Of a stretch of 5,155 bases of DNA, positions 1 to 5,155 are shown in pieces. Each line of letters begins with the position of its first letter. The stretch's first letter is position 1. Source of the DNA: Paramuribaculum sp. (GTDB lineage Bacteria > Bacteroidota > Bacteroidia > Bacteroidales > Muribaculaceae); NCBI GenBank assembly GCA_029058705.1, contig JAIDXA010000242.1:1-5155 (forward strand), in the 5' to 3' direction. A program made the translations under genes and the position numbers. The notes under the pieces are model-generated. The model made no database searches. It had not been told where the DNA came from and was given only the letters and a program-made list of their open reading frames with translations.

Positions 1-552
1 ACCTGAAACAGCAATGCCGTTGACTCCGGTTGCGATCAGATCGTCGACATCCTCAAGCGTAATTCCGCCGATTGCCACGATAGGAATTTCCATCCCGGCA
101 TTACGGACTTCAGTTATGATTTCTTTATATCCCTCCAAACCGAGTACTGGAGAAAGGTTTTCTTTCGTTGTTGTGTGGCGGAATGGCCCGAGACCGATAT
201 AATCAATATCTTTCCCCTTATATTTGAGAATGTCTTCTGCCGTGTTGGCTGTGACTCCAATGATGGCGTGAGGGCCGAGAAACTCGCGTGCCTCAAGTGG
301 ATCCATGTCGTTTTTCCCGAGATGGACTCCTGAGACTTTCAGCTCTTCGACTACCTTTACTCTGTCGTTGATGACCAGAAAAGCATCGTTGTCACGGCAG
401 ATGTCAATGAGCCCAAGTGCAGTCTGCTTCACTTCTTCATCAGTGGCGTTTTTCATCCGGAGCTGAATCCAGCGGCAACCGCCTTCTATGGCCAGTCTGA
501 CTTCTTCGGCTATCGAATATCTTTCGGAATGGTTGGTTATGAACTGTAGCAT
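1..552 (-). CDS. thiE: Thiamine phosphate synthase ThiE, 3' end cut off by the window
   Basis: Couples HMP pyrophosphate with thiazole phosphate carboxylate to give thiamine monophosphate, the joining step of thiamine synthesis, in the cytosol. The frame is open from the ATG at 552-550 to the window edge: 184 residues seen, and about 20 C-terminal residues are expected to be missing for a family of about 205. Visible motifs are QLRMK (30-34), which binds pyrophosphate; ND (62-63) and the Asp of GKND (82), which match the two Mg2+ ligands; VHLG (76-79); GLGPFRHTTTK (120-130), the Bacteroidetes form of the GP-F-T-TK loop; AIGGIT (160-165); and GIAVSG (179-184), which binds phosphate. IGVTAN stands where many ThiE have IG-S-H, a mild change. 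It starts 15 nt after the stop of the TenI-like gene and belongs to the same riboswitch-controlled transcript. Function is secure from the motifs; only the C-terminus is unseen. Confidence 0.93.
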   Translation of the reverse strand, partial: MLQFITNHSERYSIAEEVRLAIEGGCRWIQLRMKNATDEEVKQTALGLIDICRDNDAFLVINDRVKVVEELKVSGVHLGKNDMDPLEAREFLGPHAIIGVTANTAEDILKYKGKDIDYIGLGPFRHTTTKENLSPVLGLEGYKEIITEVRNAGMEIPIVAIGGITLEDVDDLIATGVNGIAVSG

Positions 553-567
553 TTACGGAATAATATC

Positions 568-1167
568 TTAATTTGAAATCTGGTCAAATTCATCGAGGCG
601 GTAGCTGAGAACTTCAAGATCAGGCGCCGACATGAGATAGCCGAGTACGGCAAAACCATCAAATCCTGCTGAAATCAAAGATTTCGCATTTTCGGGCGTG
701 ACACCGCCTAAACCGATGACTTTGATATTAACGGAAGAGTGTAATATTTTGTTCTGTGCTGCCATCTCTTCAAGACTGAATTGAGAACGATAGCCCGATT
801 TAGACAGGCTGTCGAAGACAGGCGATAGAGTGACATAGTCAGTATGAGAATCTGTGATGGACTGAATTTCCTGATAGCTGTGGCACGACCGGCTAAGATT
901 GCCGTTGTAAGTCGAGGGAGCGGCCGGACATCGCCGGTTGAGATGTATGCCGCCGATATTATATGAGGCAAGCATCTCGAAATGTCCATGAATCCGTATC
1001 TTTCTGTGTAGTGTCTGCGGAATGCTGTCTATCAGATGTTTCATGTCCGAAAGGCTGGCTCCGGGATGGCGGAGGTGGACATAGTCCCAACCCCGGTTCA
1101 GAATCATTGCTATGAAGCCGGGCTCGGAGGGATGGATTTCTTCGGGAGTAACAGCAATCCTAATCAT
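568..1167 (-). CDS. TenI-like member of the ThiE superfamily (often annotated thiamine phosphate synthase)
   Basis: A 199-residue TIM-barrel protein, a second ThiE/TenI-superfamily member just upstream of thiE. Motifs are HLRHPG (31-36), GIHLNRR (73-79), SRSCHS (92-97), LSPVFDSLSKSGY (114-126), IGLGGVT (151-157) and GFAVLG (171-176), a set I recall from the Bacteroides protein labelled ThiE or TenI. The ThiE ND motif is replaced by IHGHFE near 59-64, and the second Mg2+ ligand after HLG is lost (HLNRRC), so thiamine phosphate synthase activity is doubtful. TenI of Bacillus is a thiazole tautomerase, but its catalytic His in GHVF is Pro here (SPVF), so that role is not proven either. I chose ATG 1167, 7 nt after the thiS stop; a TTG two codons upstream (1173) is possible but less likely. 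Phosphate-binding loops are kept, so a role with a thiazole phosphate ligand is the best inference. Confidence 0.85.
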   Translation of the reverse strand: MIRIAVTPEEIHPSEPGFIAMILNRGWDYVHLRHPGASLSDMKHLIDSIPQTLHRKIRIHGHFEMLASYNIGGIHLNRRCPAAPSTYNGNLSRSCHSYQEIQSITDSHTDYVTLSPVFDSLSKSGYRSQFSLEEMAAQNKILHSSVNIKVIGLGGVTPENAKSLISAGFDGFAVLGYLMSAPDLEVLSYRLDEFDQISN

Positions 1168-1174
1168 GATCAAA

Positions 1175-1375
1175 TCAGCCGCCGTAGAATACTTTGATGA
1201 TTAGCACTTTATCGCCGTCGTTCAGGGAGTGGGAGCCGTAGTCGGTTTTCCTGACAACATTCTCATTGACTGCAATGGCAACACCAGTAGTGTTTATGCC
1301 TGCCTGATCCAGCGCTTCGGATAATGATGCGTTTTCGGCGATGGACATGATCTCTCCATTAATTTCTATATTCAT
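1175..1375 (-). CDS. thiS: Sulfur carrier protein ThiS
   Basis: A 66-residue beta-grasp (ubiquitin-like) protein that carries sulfur as a C-terminal thiocarboxylate for thiazole ring formation by ThiG. The chain ends in YGG, the required Gly-Gly terminus that ThiF adenylates. The core GVAIAVNENVV (31-41) and LNDGDKVLIIK (51-61) are the typical ThiS strands, and the length is normal. The ATG overlaps the thiD stop in an ATGA (1375-1372), which points to translational coupling; the TGA at 1177-1175 is followed within 7 nt by the next gene. Its partners ThiF, ThiG and ThiH are not in the window. MoaD shares the fold and the GG end, but the thiamine neighbours settle the call. Confidence 0.93.
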   Translation of the reverse strand: MNIEINGEIMSIAENASLSEALDQAGINTTGVAIAVNENVVRKTDYGSHSLNDGDKVLIIKVFYGG

Positions 1376-2205
1376 GTCTTTGATCTATGCTTTGTTATTA
1401 TGAATTTCATATGGCGCGGTGCAAACAGTTGATTTACCGGTCCATGACCGCTGCCGATTTTTACTCGTGCCCCGGCATTCAGCGCGCGCGTAATGAATAT
1501 TTTCCCACGTGTGACCGCTTCCTCAAGTTCGAAACCGAGGGCAAGATATGACGCTATGGCCGACGATAATGTGCAACCGGTTCCGTGTGTGTTGGATGTC
1601 ATAACGGCATCTGCCCTCAATGTTATGATTTCGGGTTCTCCATCCAGAGAAAGATAATCGATCTTTACGTCAGTCCGGTCACTGTCTCCACCTTTGATGA
1701 GTATATTACGACAGCCCATTTCCTTTAGTCTGGAAATCTGTCTGACGGGATCTGTGAAGCCGGTCAACGCCTCTGCTTCAGCCCGGTTCGGGGTGATGAT
1801 TGAAGCAAGCGGGAATATTTTTTCAACTGCCGATTCCATTGCTTCAGTTGATATCAGTTTGGTCCCGGATGTCGAAATCATTACAGGGTCTACAACAAGG
1901 TTGTCAACTTTAAAATGGTTCAAAGTGTCAGCAACTGTTTCGACAATCTCCTTGCTGAACAGCATTCCGGTTTTAACGGCTTTTGGAGGAATATCTGTCC
2001 AGATCATGCGGATTTGCTCTTTTACCATTTCTGGGGATACTCCTTCAATGAGGCTGACACCCGTTGTGTTCTGGGCGGTCAACGCAGTTATGGCAGTCAT
2101 TCCATAACAGCCGATAGCGGATATGGTTTTCAGATCAGCCTGAATTCCGGCTCCTCCTGACGAATCAGATCCAGCGATAGAAAGAACCGGTATATATTGT
2201 TTCAT
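1372..2205 (-). CDS. thiD: Hydroxymethylpyrimidine/phosphomethylpyrimidine kinase ThiD
   Basis: Phosphorylates HMP and then HMP phosphate to HMP pyrophosphate, the pyrimidine substrate of ThiE, in the cytosol. The 277-residue product is a complete ribokinase-fold enzyme of usual length. In order it shows GSDSSGGAGIQAD (12-24), which binds HMP; KTGM (78-81); DPVM (106-109); TPN (138-140); KGGD (171-174); NTHGTGCTLSSA (205-216), the anion hole and catalytic loop with Cys211; and GSGHGPVN (251-258) near the C-terminus. It is not fused to ThiE. It is the first gene after the TPP riboswitch, and its TGA overlaps the thiS ATG. The ATG at 2205-2203 agrees with where the family N-terminus begins; upstream there is an A-rich AGCTAA rather than a strong Shine-Dalgarno, as is normal in Bacteroidetes. 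Confidence 0.95.
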   Translation of the reverse strand: MKQYIPVLSIAGSDSSGGAGIQADLKTISAIGCYGMTAITALTAQNTTGVSLIEGVSPEMVKEQIRMIWTDIPPKAVKTGMLFSKEIVETVADTLNHFKVDNLVVDPVMISTSGTKLISTEAMESAVEKIFPLASIITPNRAEAEALTGFTDPVRQISRLKEMGCRNILIKGGDSDRTDVKIDYLSLDGEPEIITLRADAVMTSNTHGTGCTLSSAIASYLALGFELEEAVTRGKIFITRALNAGARVKIGSGHGPVNQLFAPRHMKFIITKHRSKT

Positions 2206-2281
2206 TTAGCTCTGAATTGGTTTTGTTATAGTCTGCAGGTGTGCCACACAAAACTGATCGCTCAATCCCCAAGGTTCTATC
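2206..2281 (-). promoter_or_regulatory. Leader between TPP aptamer and thiD, probable expression platform
   Basis: These 76 nt hold the switching part of the riboswitch if there is one. No GC-rich hairpin followed by a U-run is present, so intrinsic termination looks unlikely and control of translation is inferred. Two structures can be seen. A 7-bp stem pairs GTTTTGT (2254-2248) with ACAAAAC (2226-2220), with a 21-nt loop, ending 14 nt before the thiD ATG. Also, CAATTC (2219-2214) near the start codon can pair, with one G-U, with either of two GGGATTG copies. One copy is at 2269-2263; the other, at 2291-2285, runs into the 3' strand of aptamer helix P1. Both are weak and unproven. Confidence 0.35.
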
Positions 2282-2372
2282 CAACAATCCCTTCGGCGTA
2301 ATTATCCGCATCAGGTTCGAAGGGTATAGATCTCAGCTTTCGGCTTTCAGGCCATGAAGCACCCCTTTGTCG
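2282..2372 (-). promoter_or_regulatory. TPP riboswitch aptamer (THI element)
   Basis: Binds thiamine pyrophosphate in the nascent mRNA and turns down the thiamine operon when the cofactor is plentiful. Read on the minus strand, the conserved THI-box blocks are all present in order: GGGGTGC (2365-2359), CTGAGA (2336-2331), ACCTGATGCGGATAAT (2316-2301) and GCCGAAGGGA (2297-2288). Helix P1 closes with CGACAA (2372-2367) against TTGTTG (2287-2282), six pairs including one G-U. P3 is a short hairpin with GGC/GCC arms inside GCTT/AAGC. The aptamer lies directly between a consensus promoter and thiD, so it controls thiD, thiS, the TenI-like gene and thiE together. Confidence 0.96.
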
Positions 2373-2378
2373 TGTCTG

Positions 2379-2410
2379 CAAAATTATCTCTTTTTTGGAG
2401 AATATCCAAA
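2379..2410 (-). promoter_or_regulatory. Bacteroidetes-type promoter of the thiamine operon
   Basis: On the minus strand TTTG (2410-2407) is followed after exactly 20 nt by TAATTTTG (2386-2379). This matches the known Bacteroides primary sigma consensus, TTTG at -33 and TAnnTTTG at -7 with 19-21 nt between. The inferred transcription start is around 2375-2371, at the first base pair of riboswitch helix P1, so the mRNA would begin with the aptamer. It sits in the 51-nt gap after the helicase stop; there is no hairpin terminator in that gap, so some read-through from the helicase gene is possible. Confidence 0.8.
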
Positions 2411-2423
2411 TGAACGGTTGTCT

Positions 2424-3896
2424 TTATGGGTCTGATTTTATTCCATTTGCTTCTCCATTACGGGAGTCGGTTGCGGAGGATGAGAGATTGCTGTCCGAAC
2501 GTCCGTTTTTTTTCATGCCATGTTGCCGGCGGCGTTTTCGTCCATATGCCTTATTCTGCTCGGTTTTCGGTGCGGAATCCGACCGCCGGTCAGAACCGGC
2601 ATGTGTAGTAGCCGCGCCTTCACTCTGTGCCGGTTGGGTTGACGCTGTGTGGGAATCGCATACTCTCGAATGGGATTTCTTGCGGTTTGAATGACGCCGT
2701 TGAGTCCCGTTGTGCCTTCTCGAAGCCTGGGCAGGACCTTTCTCTTTGGGCTCGGATGCCGGTAAGCCTGAATTCGAGCCAGCAGATAGTCGCTCGATTT
2801 TCTTTCCGAGGAATTTTTCGATTGCAAACCATCTGCGCTTGTCGCGTTCGCAGACAAATGTTATAGCTTCCCCTTCAGCATCGGCACGTGCCGTTCGGCC
2901 GATTCTGTGAACGTAATCTTCAGCATCGTGTGGAACATCGTAGTTTACGACCATCGTTATGTCGTCGATGTCAATGCCACGTGCTACAATGTCTGTTGCG
3001 ACGAGAATATCAATTCTTCCGGCTTTGAATTCATGCATTACTTCATCGCGTCGCTGCTGATCGAGATCGGAATGCATTTCACCTATTTTCAGCTTGTCAT
3101 GCCGCAGCTCTCTCGACAGTTCCTTGACTTTTAGTTTCGAGGAAGCGAAAACAATCACACGTTTTGATTGTCGGGTCTCAAAGATCTGCTTCAGCAGGCG
3201 GGGCTTTTCCGGGTCATGGCAAAAGGCTACCTGCTGATGGATTTTTTCAGCCGGCTTCGAGACAGCGAGTTTTATTTCATGGGGGTTTCTGAGAATCGTT
3301 TTTGCAAGTTGCTGGATTTTAGGGGGCATGGTTGCGGAAAACATCAGCGTCTGACGTTCATGGGGCAACTTTTTGACAATCTGCATAATATCTTCATAGA
3401 ATCCCATGTCGAGCATTCTGTCTGCTTCATCAAGGATGAAAAAGGAGACTTTTGAGAGGTCAACATAGCCCATCTGCAGGTGGGCAAGAAGGCGACCGGG
3501 AGTCGCTATGACAACATCTGCGCCAAGTTTCAGCCCCTTTTGCTGTTGTGCAAAGGTGACGCCGTCAGTACCTCCGTAAATCGGCAGTGAACTGACAGAC
3601 ACAAAATATCCGAACCCTTCGAGCTGGTTGTCGATCTGCATGGCGAGTTCCCGGGTCGGAGCCATGATGATGCAATTAATTGCATCAGAGGGAAACTCAC
3701 CGTCGGCAAGCCGATTAAGTACAGGGAGAATATATGCAGCAGTTTTGCCGGTGCCTGTCTGAGCTACCGCAATCAGGTCCCTGCCATCCAATGCTGCGGG
3801 AATTGCTTGTTCCTGAATAGGAGTACACTCTTCAAAATGCATTGCGTCGAGTGCGTCAAGCACGTCATAGTTAAAGTCAAGTTCATCAAACCTCAT
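2424..3896 (-). CDS. DEAD-box ATP-dependent RNA helicase, RhlE-like
   Basis: An ATP-driven RNA unwinding protein of the cytosol, with roles in ribosome assembly, RNA decay or cold growth in this family. The 490 residues show the full motif set: Q motif (FDEL to TPIQEQAIP, 3-33), motif I AQTGTGKT (45-52), Ia PTRELA (80-85), Ib TPGR (132-135), II DEAD (156-159), III SAT (187-189), IV VIVFASSK (247-254), V ATDIVARGID (300-309) and VI HRIGRTAR (330-337). All catalytic residues are intact. Residues from about 371 form a 120-residue tail rich in Ser, Arg, Lys, Asn and Gln, with a KRRRQHGMKK patch (454-463); it looks disordered and RNA-binding. No RNA-binding domain such as DbpA's is seen, so the RhlE type fits best. 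The ATG at 3896 gives the expected N-terminus. It has its own promoter and appears monocistronic. An A8 run in the coding strand lies in the tail (2513-2506). Confidence 0.94.
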   Translation of the reverse strand: MRFDELDFNYDVLDALDAMHFEECTPIQEQAIPAALDGRDLIAVAQTGTGKTAAYILPVLNRLADGEFPSDAINCIIMAPTRELAMQIDNQLEGFGYFVSVSSLPIYGGTDGVTFAQQQKGLKLGADVVIATPGRLLAHLQMGYVDLSKVSFFILDEADRMLDMGFYEDIMQIVKKLPHERQTLMFSATMPPKIQQLAKTILRNPHEIKLAVSKPAEKIHQQVAFCHDPEKPRLLKQIFETRQSKRVIVFASSKLKVKELSRELRHDKLKIGEMHSDLDQQRRDEVMHEFKAGRIDILVATDIVARGIDIDDITMVVNYDVPHDAEDYVHRIGRTARADAEGEAITFVCERDKRRWFAIEKFLGKKIERLSAGSNSGLPASEPKEKGPAQASRRHNGTQRRHSNRKKSHSRVCDSHTASTQPAQSEGAATTHAGSDRRSDSAPKTEQNKAYGRKRRRQHGMKKNGRSDSNLSSSATDSRNGEANGIKSDP

Positions 3897-3960
3897 CGGT
3901 CTTTTAGCTTATTGTTTGTTGAAGGATCTCAATCCTATATATCCTATTTGAAATATTTTA

Positions 3961-3992
3961 CAAAATTACGCTAATAATCTGACTTTGGCAAA
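3961..3992 (-). promoter_or_regulatory. Bacteroidetes-type promoter of the DEAD-box helicase gene
   Basis: On the minus strand TTTG (3992-3989) and TAATTTTG (3968-3961) are 20 nt apart, a full match to the Bacteroides -33/-7 consensus and identical in both boxes and spacing to the promoter of the thiamine operon. The inferred start near 3955 gives a 5' leader of about 58 nt, AT-rich, with only a 5-bp hairpin (AGGAT/ATCCT, 3936-3923). There is no Shine-Dalgarno; the A-rich stretch just before the ATG is typical for the phylum. Confidence 0.78.
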
Positions 3993-4039
3993 TTCTGGAC
4001 TTTTATTGTCCTGGCAAGGATTCAAAGTTTATACTATTA

Positions 4040-4094
4040 ATGACATCTTCCCGATGGGATGCGTCAACGATTCATCCCATCGGGAAGATGTCAT
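4040..4094 (-). terminator. Perfect 22-bp inverted repeat, probable terminator of the transglutaminase-like gene
   Basis: Arms 4040-4061 and 4073-4094 are exact reverse complements (core ATCTTCCCGATGGGAT), with an 11-nt loop that contains a further CGT/ACG pair. The hairpin begins 25 nt past the stop of the upstream gene and ends before the helicase promoter, the position expected of a terminator. The sequence after it on the minus strand (TTAATAGTATAAAC) is AT-rich but has no continuous T-run, so a standard intrinsic terminator is not certain. It could instead be a 3'-end stabilising hairpin, or one copy of a dispersed palindromic repeat. It does not serve a gene on the plus strand, as none is present. 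Confidence 0.6.
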
Positions 4095-4119
4095 ATATGT
4101 CTGGATTTGCAGATGTCGC

Positions 4120-5155
4120 CTACTCGATTCTGCGCAGAGTGTCGATAAGTTTCTGGCCGAGACCTATGTTGTAGCCGGAAGATGCGAATACGACACGGTT
4201 GAACGTGTCGGCTATAATGATCGCCGGTTGTTCTCCATTGCATTTTGCCGCTTCAAGAGAGCTGGCAACAGTACCATTGATGTCTGAACCTAATGTTACG
4301 GTTGACGGCAGAGAATTGATTATGTGGCTGTCTATTTTCTCGAGTGACGCAGGGCTGTCGGTAAGTAAGATGATCGGAATTCCGGACGCTTCGAATTCAT
4401 TTCTCATGGCGGCAATGTCGCGCATCGCATGATTGGAGGGTTCGTGTCCCGGTTTTATTACTCCAAGAATATAATAGCCACGGCCAGTTGTCGAAAGGAT
4501 GGATTGTTCAGTTGTAGCATTGCGCTGCAGGTATTTTGATTCGGAGTCAAATGACCCGATGACCTGAACCTGAGTTGTGTCTGACCGTAGAACGAGAGGT
4601 TTCTCAATATTTTCTGCAGTCAGATCGATGAAATCTATGTGGGAGAGAACACCTCCGTCCGCAAGCCGCTGTCCTGTGACTACCATATATAAGCCCTTGT
4701 CAAGAGATTCTCCGTTTACAAAAGTTTCACTGAGTGGAATGAAATCGGGATAATTCAGAAGCCGGGGTTCGCCATTCTCAATCTTAGAAATTGTGAAATG
4801 GGTATAATAGAGTGGATTGTCAACGGTGGCACCGGCTTTATCGTAGGGGAGTGTCAGGGTGAGTTTGTCGGCAGGGGCGGTGTCGGCTTCCTTTTTGAAG
4901 ATTGCATCAATCCAGTTCCCTGTTTTGTCGGCCCATTGTGGCTTCCCGGTAATGGGATCAATTCTGGCTGGAATACCCATCGCTCTTGACGCTGCGACAA
5001 AAAAGATATCGCGCGAGAGAGCGGATGTTTTTTTTGTTTCCCAAACTTTTGCCGGATCCATAGTCACTGATGCCGGATACCATTCGCGGCTGTCATCAAT
5101 ATTCTCAGCCGTCCAGCTGACAAAATCTTCCGGATTGCTGCGGTATCTTTCCTGT
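4120..5155 (-). CDS. Transglutaminase-like / thioredoxin-like domain protein, C-terminal 344 residues
   Basis: The frame is open from the right window edge to TAG at 4122-4120; the N-terminus is missing, and an internal GTG at 5067 is not a real start. Residues 1-90 of the fragment resemble the end of a transglutaminase-like core: SRDIFFVAASRAMGIPARID (47-66), then TGKPQW (69-74) and GNWIDAIF (79-86). By ungapped comparison with the usual C-D-A-LF-ALCRALGIPAR motif, the catalytic Cys position is Ala45 and no matching His follows. Residues 100-210 look like beta-rich sandwich strands. Residues 215-344 (GYYILGVIKPG, then IPIILLTDS, PAIIIADTFNRVVFASSGY) resemble a thioredoxin/AhpC-like fold without a CxxC; the only Cys of the fragment is 305. 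Large exported proteins of this kind occur in Bacteroidales; location and function here are inferred and the substrate is unknown. The long hairpin follows its stop. Confidence 0.7.
   Translation of the reverse strand, partial: QERYRSNPEDFVSWTAENIDDSREWYPASVTMDPAKVWETKKTSALSRDIFFVAASRAMGIPARIDPITGKPQWADKTGNWIDAIFKKEADTAPADKLTLTLPYDKAGATVDNPLYYTHFTISKIENGEPRLLNYPDFIPLSETFVNGESLDKGLYMVVTGQRLADGGVLSHIDFIDLTAENIEKPLVLRSDTTQVQVIGSFDSESKYLQRNATTEQSILSTTGRGYYILGVIKPGHEPSNHAMRDIAAMRNEFEASGIPIILLTDSPASLEKIDSHIINSLPSTVTLGSDINGTVASSLEAAKCNGEQPAIIIADTFNRVVFASSGYNIGLGQKLIDTLRRIE

Noticed and set aside
1171..1173. TTG start for the TenI-like gene
   Set aside because: An ATG lies two codons downstream at 1167, gives the usual N-terminus (MIRIAVTP) and needs no rare start codon.
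1694..2107. Open frame of 137 codons on the plus strand
   Set aside because: It lies wholly opposite thiD, whose motifs are intact; it is a shadow with no domain or start signal.
2395..2694. Open frame of 99 codons on the plus strand opposite the helicase tail
   Set aside because: It is antisense to low-complexity coding sequence, crosses the helicase stop and thiamine promoter region, is Cys-rich without any recognisable motif, and has no promoter.
3923..3936. Small hairpin AGGAT-TGAG-ATCCT in the helicase leader as a cold-sensing element
   Set aside because: Five base pairs in AT-rich sequence is expected by chance, and no known cold-shock motif is seen.
3997..4011. Hairpin GGAC-TTTTATT-GTCC as a terminator or operator
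   Set aside because: It has only four pairs and no symmetry beyond the stem; it lies just upstream of the helicase -33 box without further support.
3985..4287. Plus-strand frame of 100 codons running through the long hairpin
   Set aside because: It crosses the helicase promoter, the palindrome and the end of the transglutaminase-like gene, and its product resembles nothing known to me.
5028..5035. A8 run in the coding strand of the transglutaminase-like gene as a sign of frameshift beside the missing Cys
   Set aside because: The same frame continues with sensible residues on both sides (WETKK before, SALSRDIFF after), so no frameshift is needed.
5065..5067. GTG as a start of a 315-residue protein
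   Set aside because: The frame stays open upstream to the window edge with family-like residues (DFVSWTAENIDDSREWYPASV), so the GTG is internal.
1..5155. CRISPR, insertion sequence, phage, toxin-antitoxin or defence genes
   Set aside because: No spaced direct repeats, transposase motifs, terminal repeats with target duplications, or small paired genes were found; gene content is housekeeping.

Overview
This window reads as a piece of a Bacteroidales chromosome, from a gut-type Bacteroides or Muribaculaceae-like organism (an inference). All four complete genes and both edge-cut genes lie on the minus strand. The lineage evidence is threefold. Two promoters match the Bacteroidetes primary sigma consensus exactly (TTTG, 20 nt, TAATTTTG). 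The ThiS, ThiE and TenI-like proteins resemble the Bacteroides forms as I remember them. The start codons have no clear Shine-Dalgarno sequences.

Layout in the direction of transcription, right to left. At 5155-4120 is the C-terminal 344 residues of a probably exported protein with a transglutaminase-like segment followed by a thioredoxin-like segment; neither shows a catalytic cysteine. At 4094-4040 is a perfect 22-bp inverted repeat, probably the terminator of that gene. At 3992-3961 is a promoter for the monocistronic DEAD-box RNA helicase gene at 3896-2424, which is RhlE-like with a 120-residue basic, disordered tail. At 2410-2379 is a second promoter. It fires straight into a TPP riboswitch aptamer (2372-2282), which is followed by a 76-nt stretch leading to the thiamine genes.

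The thiamine operon reads thiD (2205-1372), thiS (1375-1175, ATGA overlap with thiD), a TenI-like ThiE-superfamily gene (1167-568) and thiE (552 to beyond position 1). Spacing is 7 and 15 nt after the overlap, so this is one tightly coupled transcript under TPP feedback. ThiD makes the pyrimidine diphosphate, ThiS carries sulfur for the thiazole ring, the TenI-like protein may act on the thiazole or assist coupling, and ThiE joins the two halves. The other expected genes (thiC, thiG, thiH, thiF) are not in this window and may lie beyond its left edge.

I see no tRNA, rRNA, CRISPR array, insertion sequence or phage gene, and no undescribed multi-gene system. The points most worth a second look are the cysteine-less transglutaminase/thioredoxin-like protein, the loss of metal-ligand residues in the TenI-like paralogue, the riboswitch leader without a terminator, and the long palindrome.
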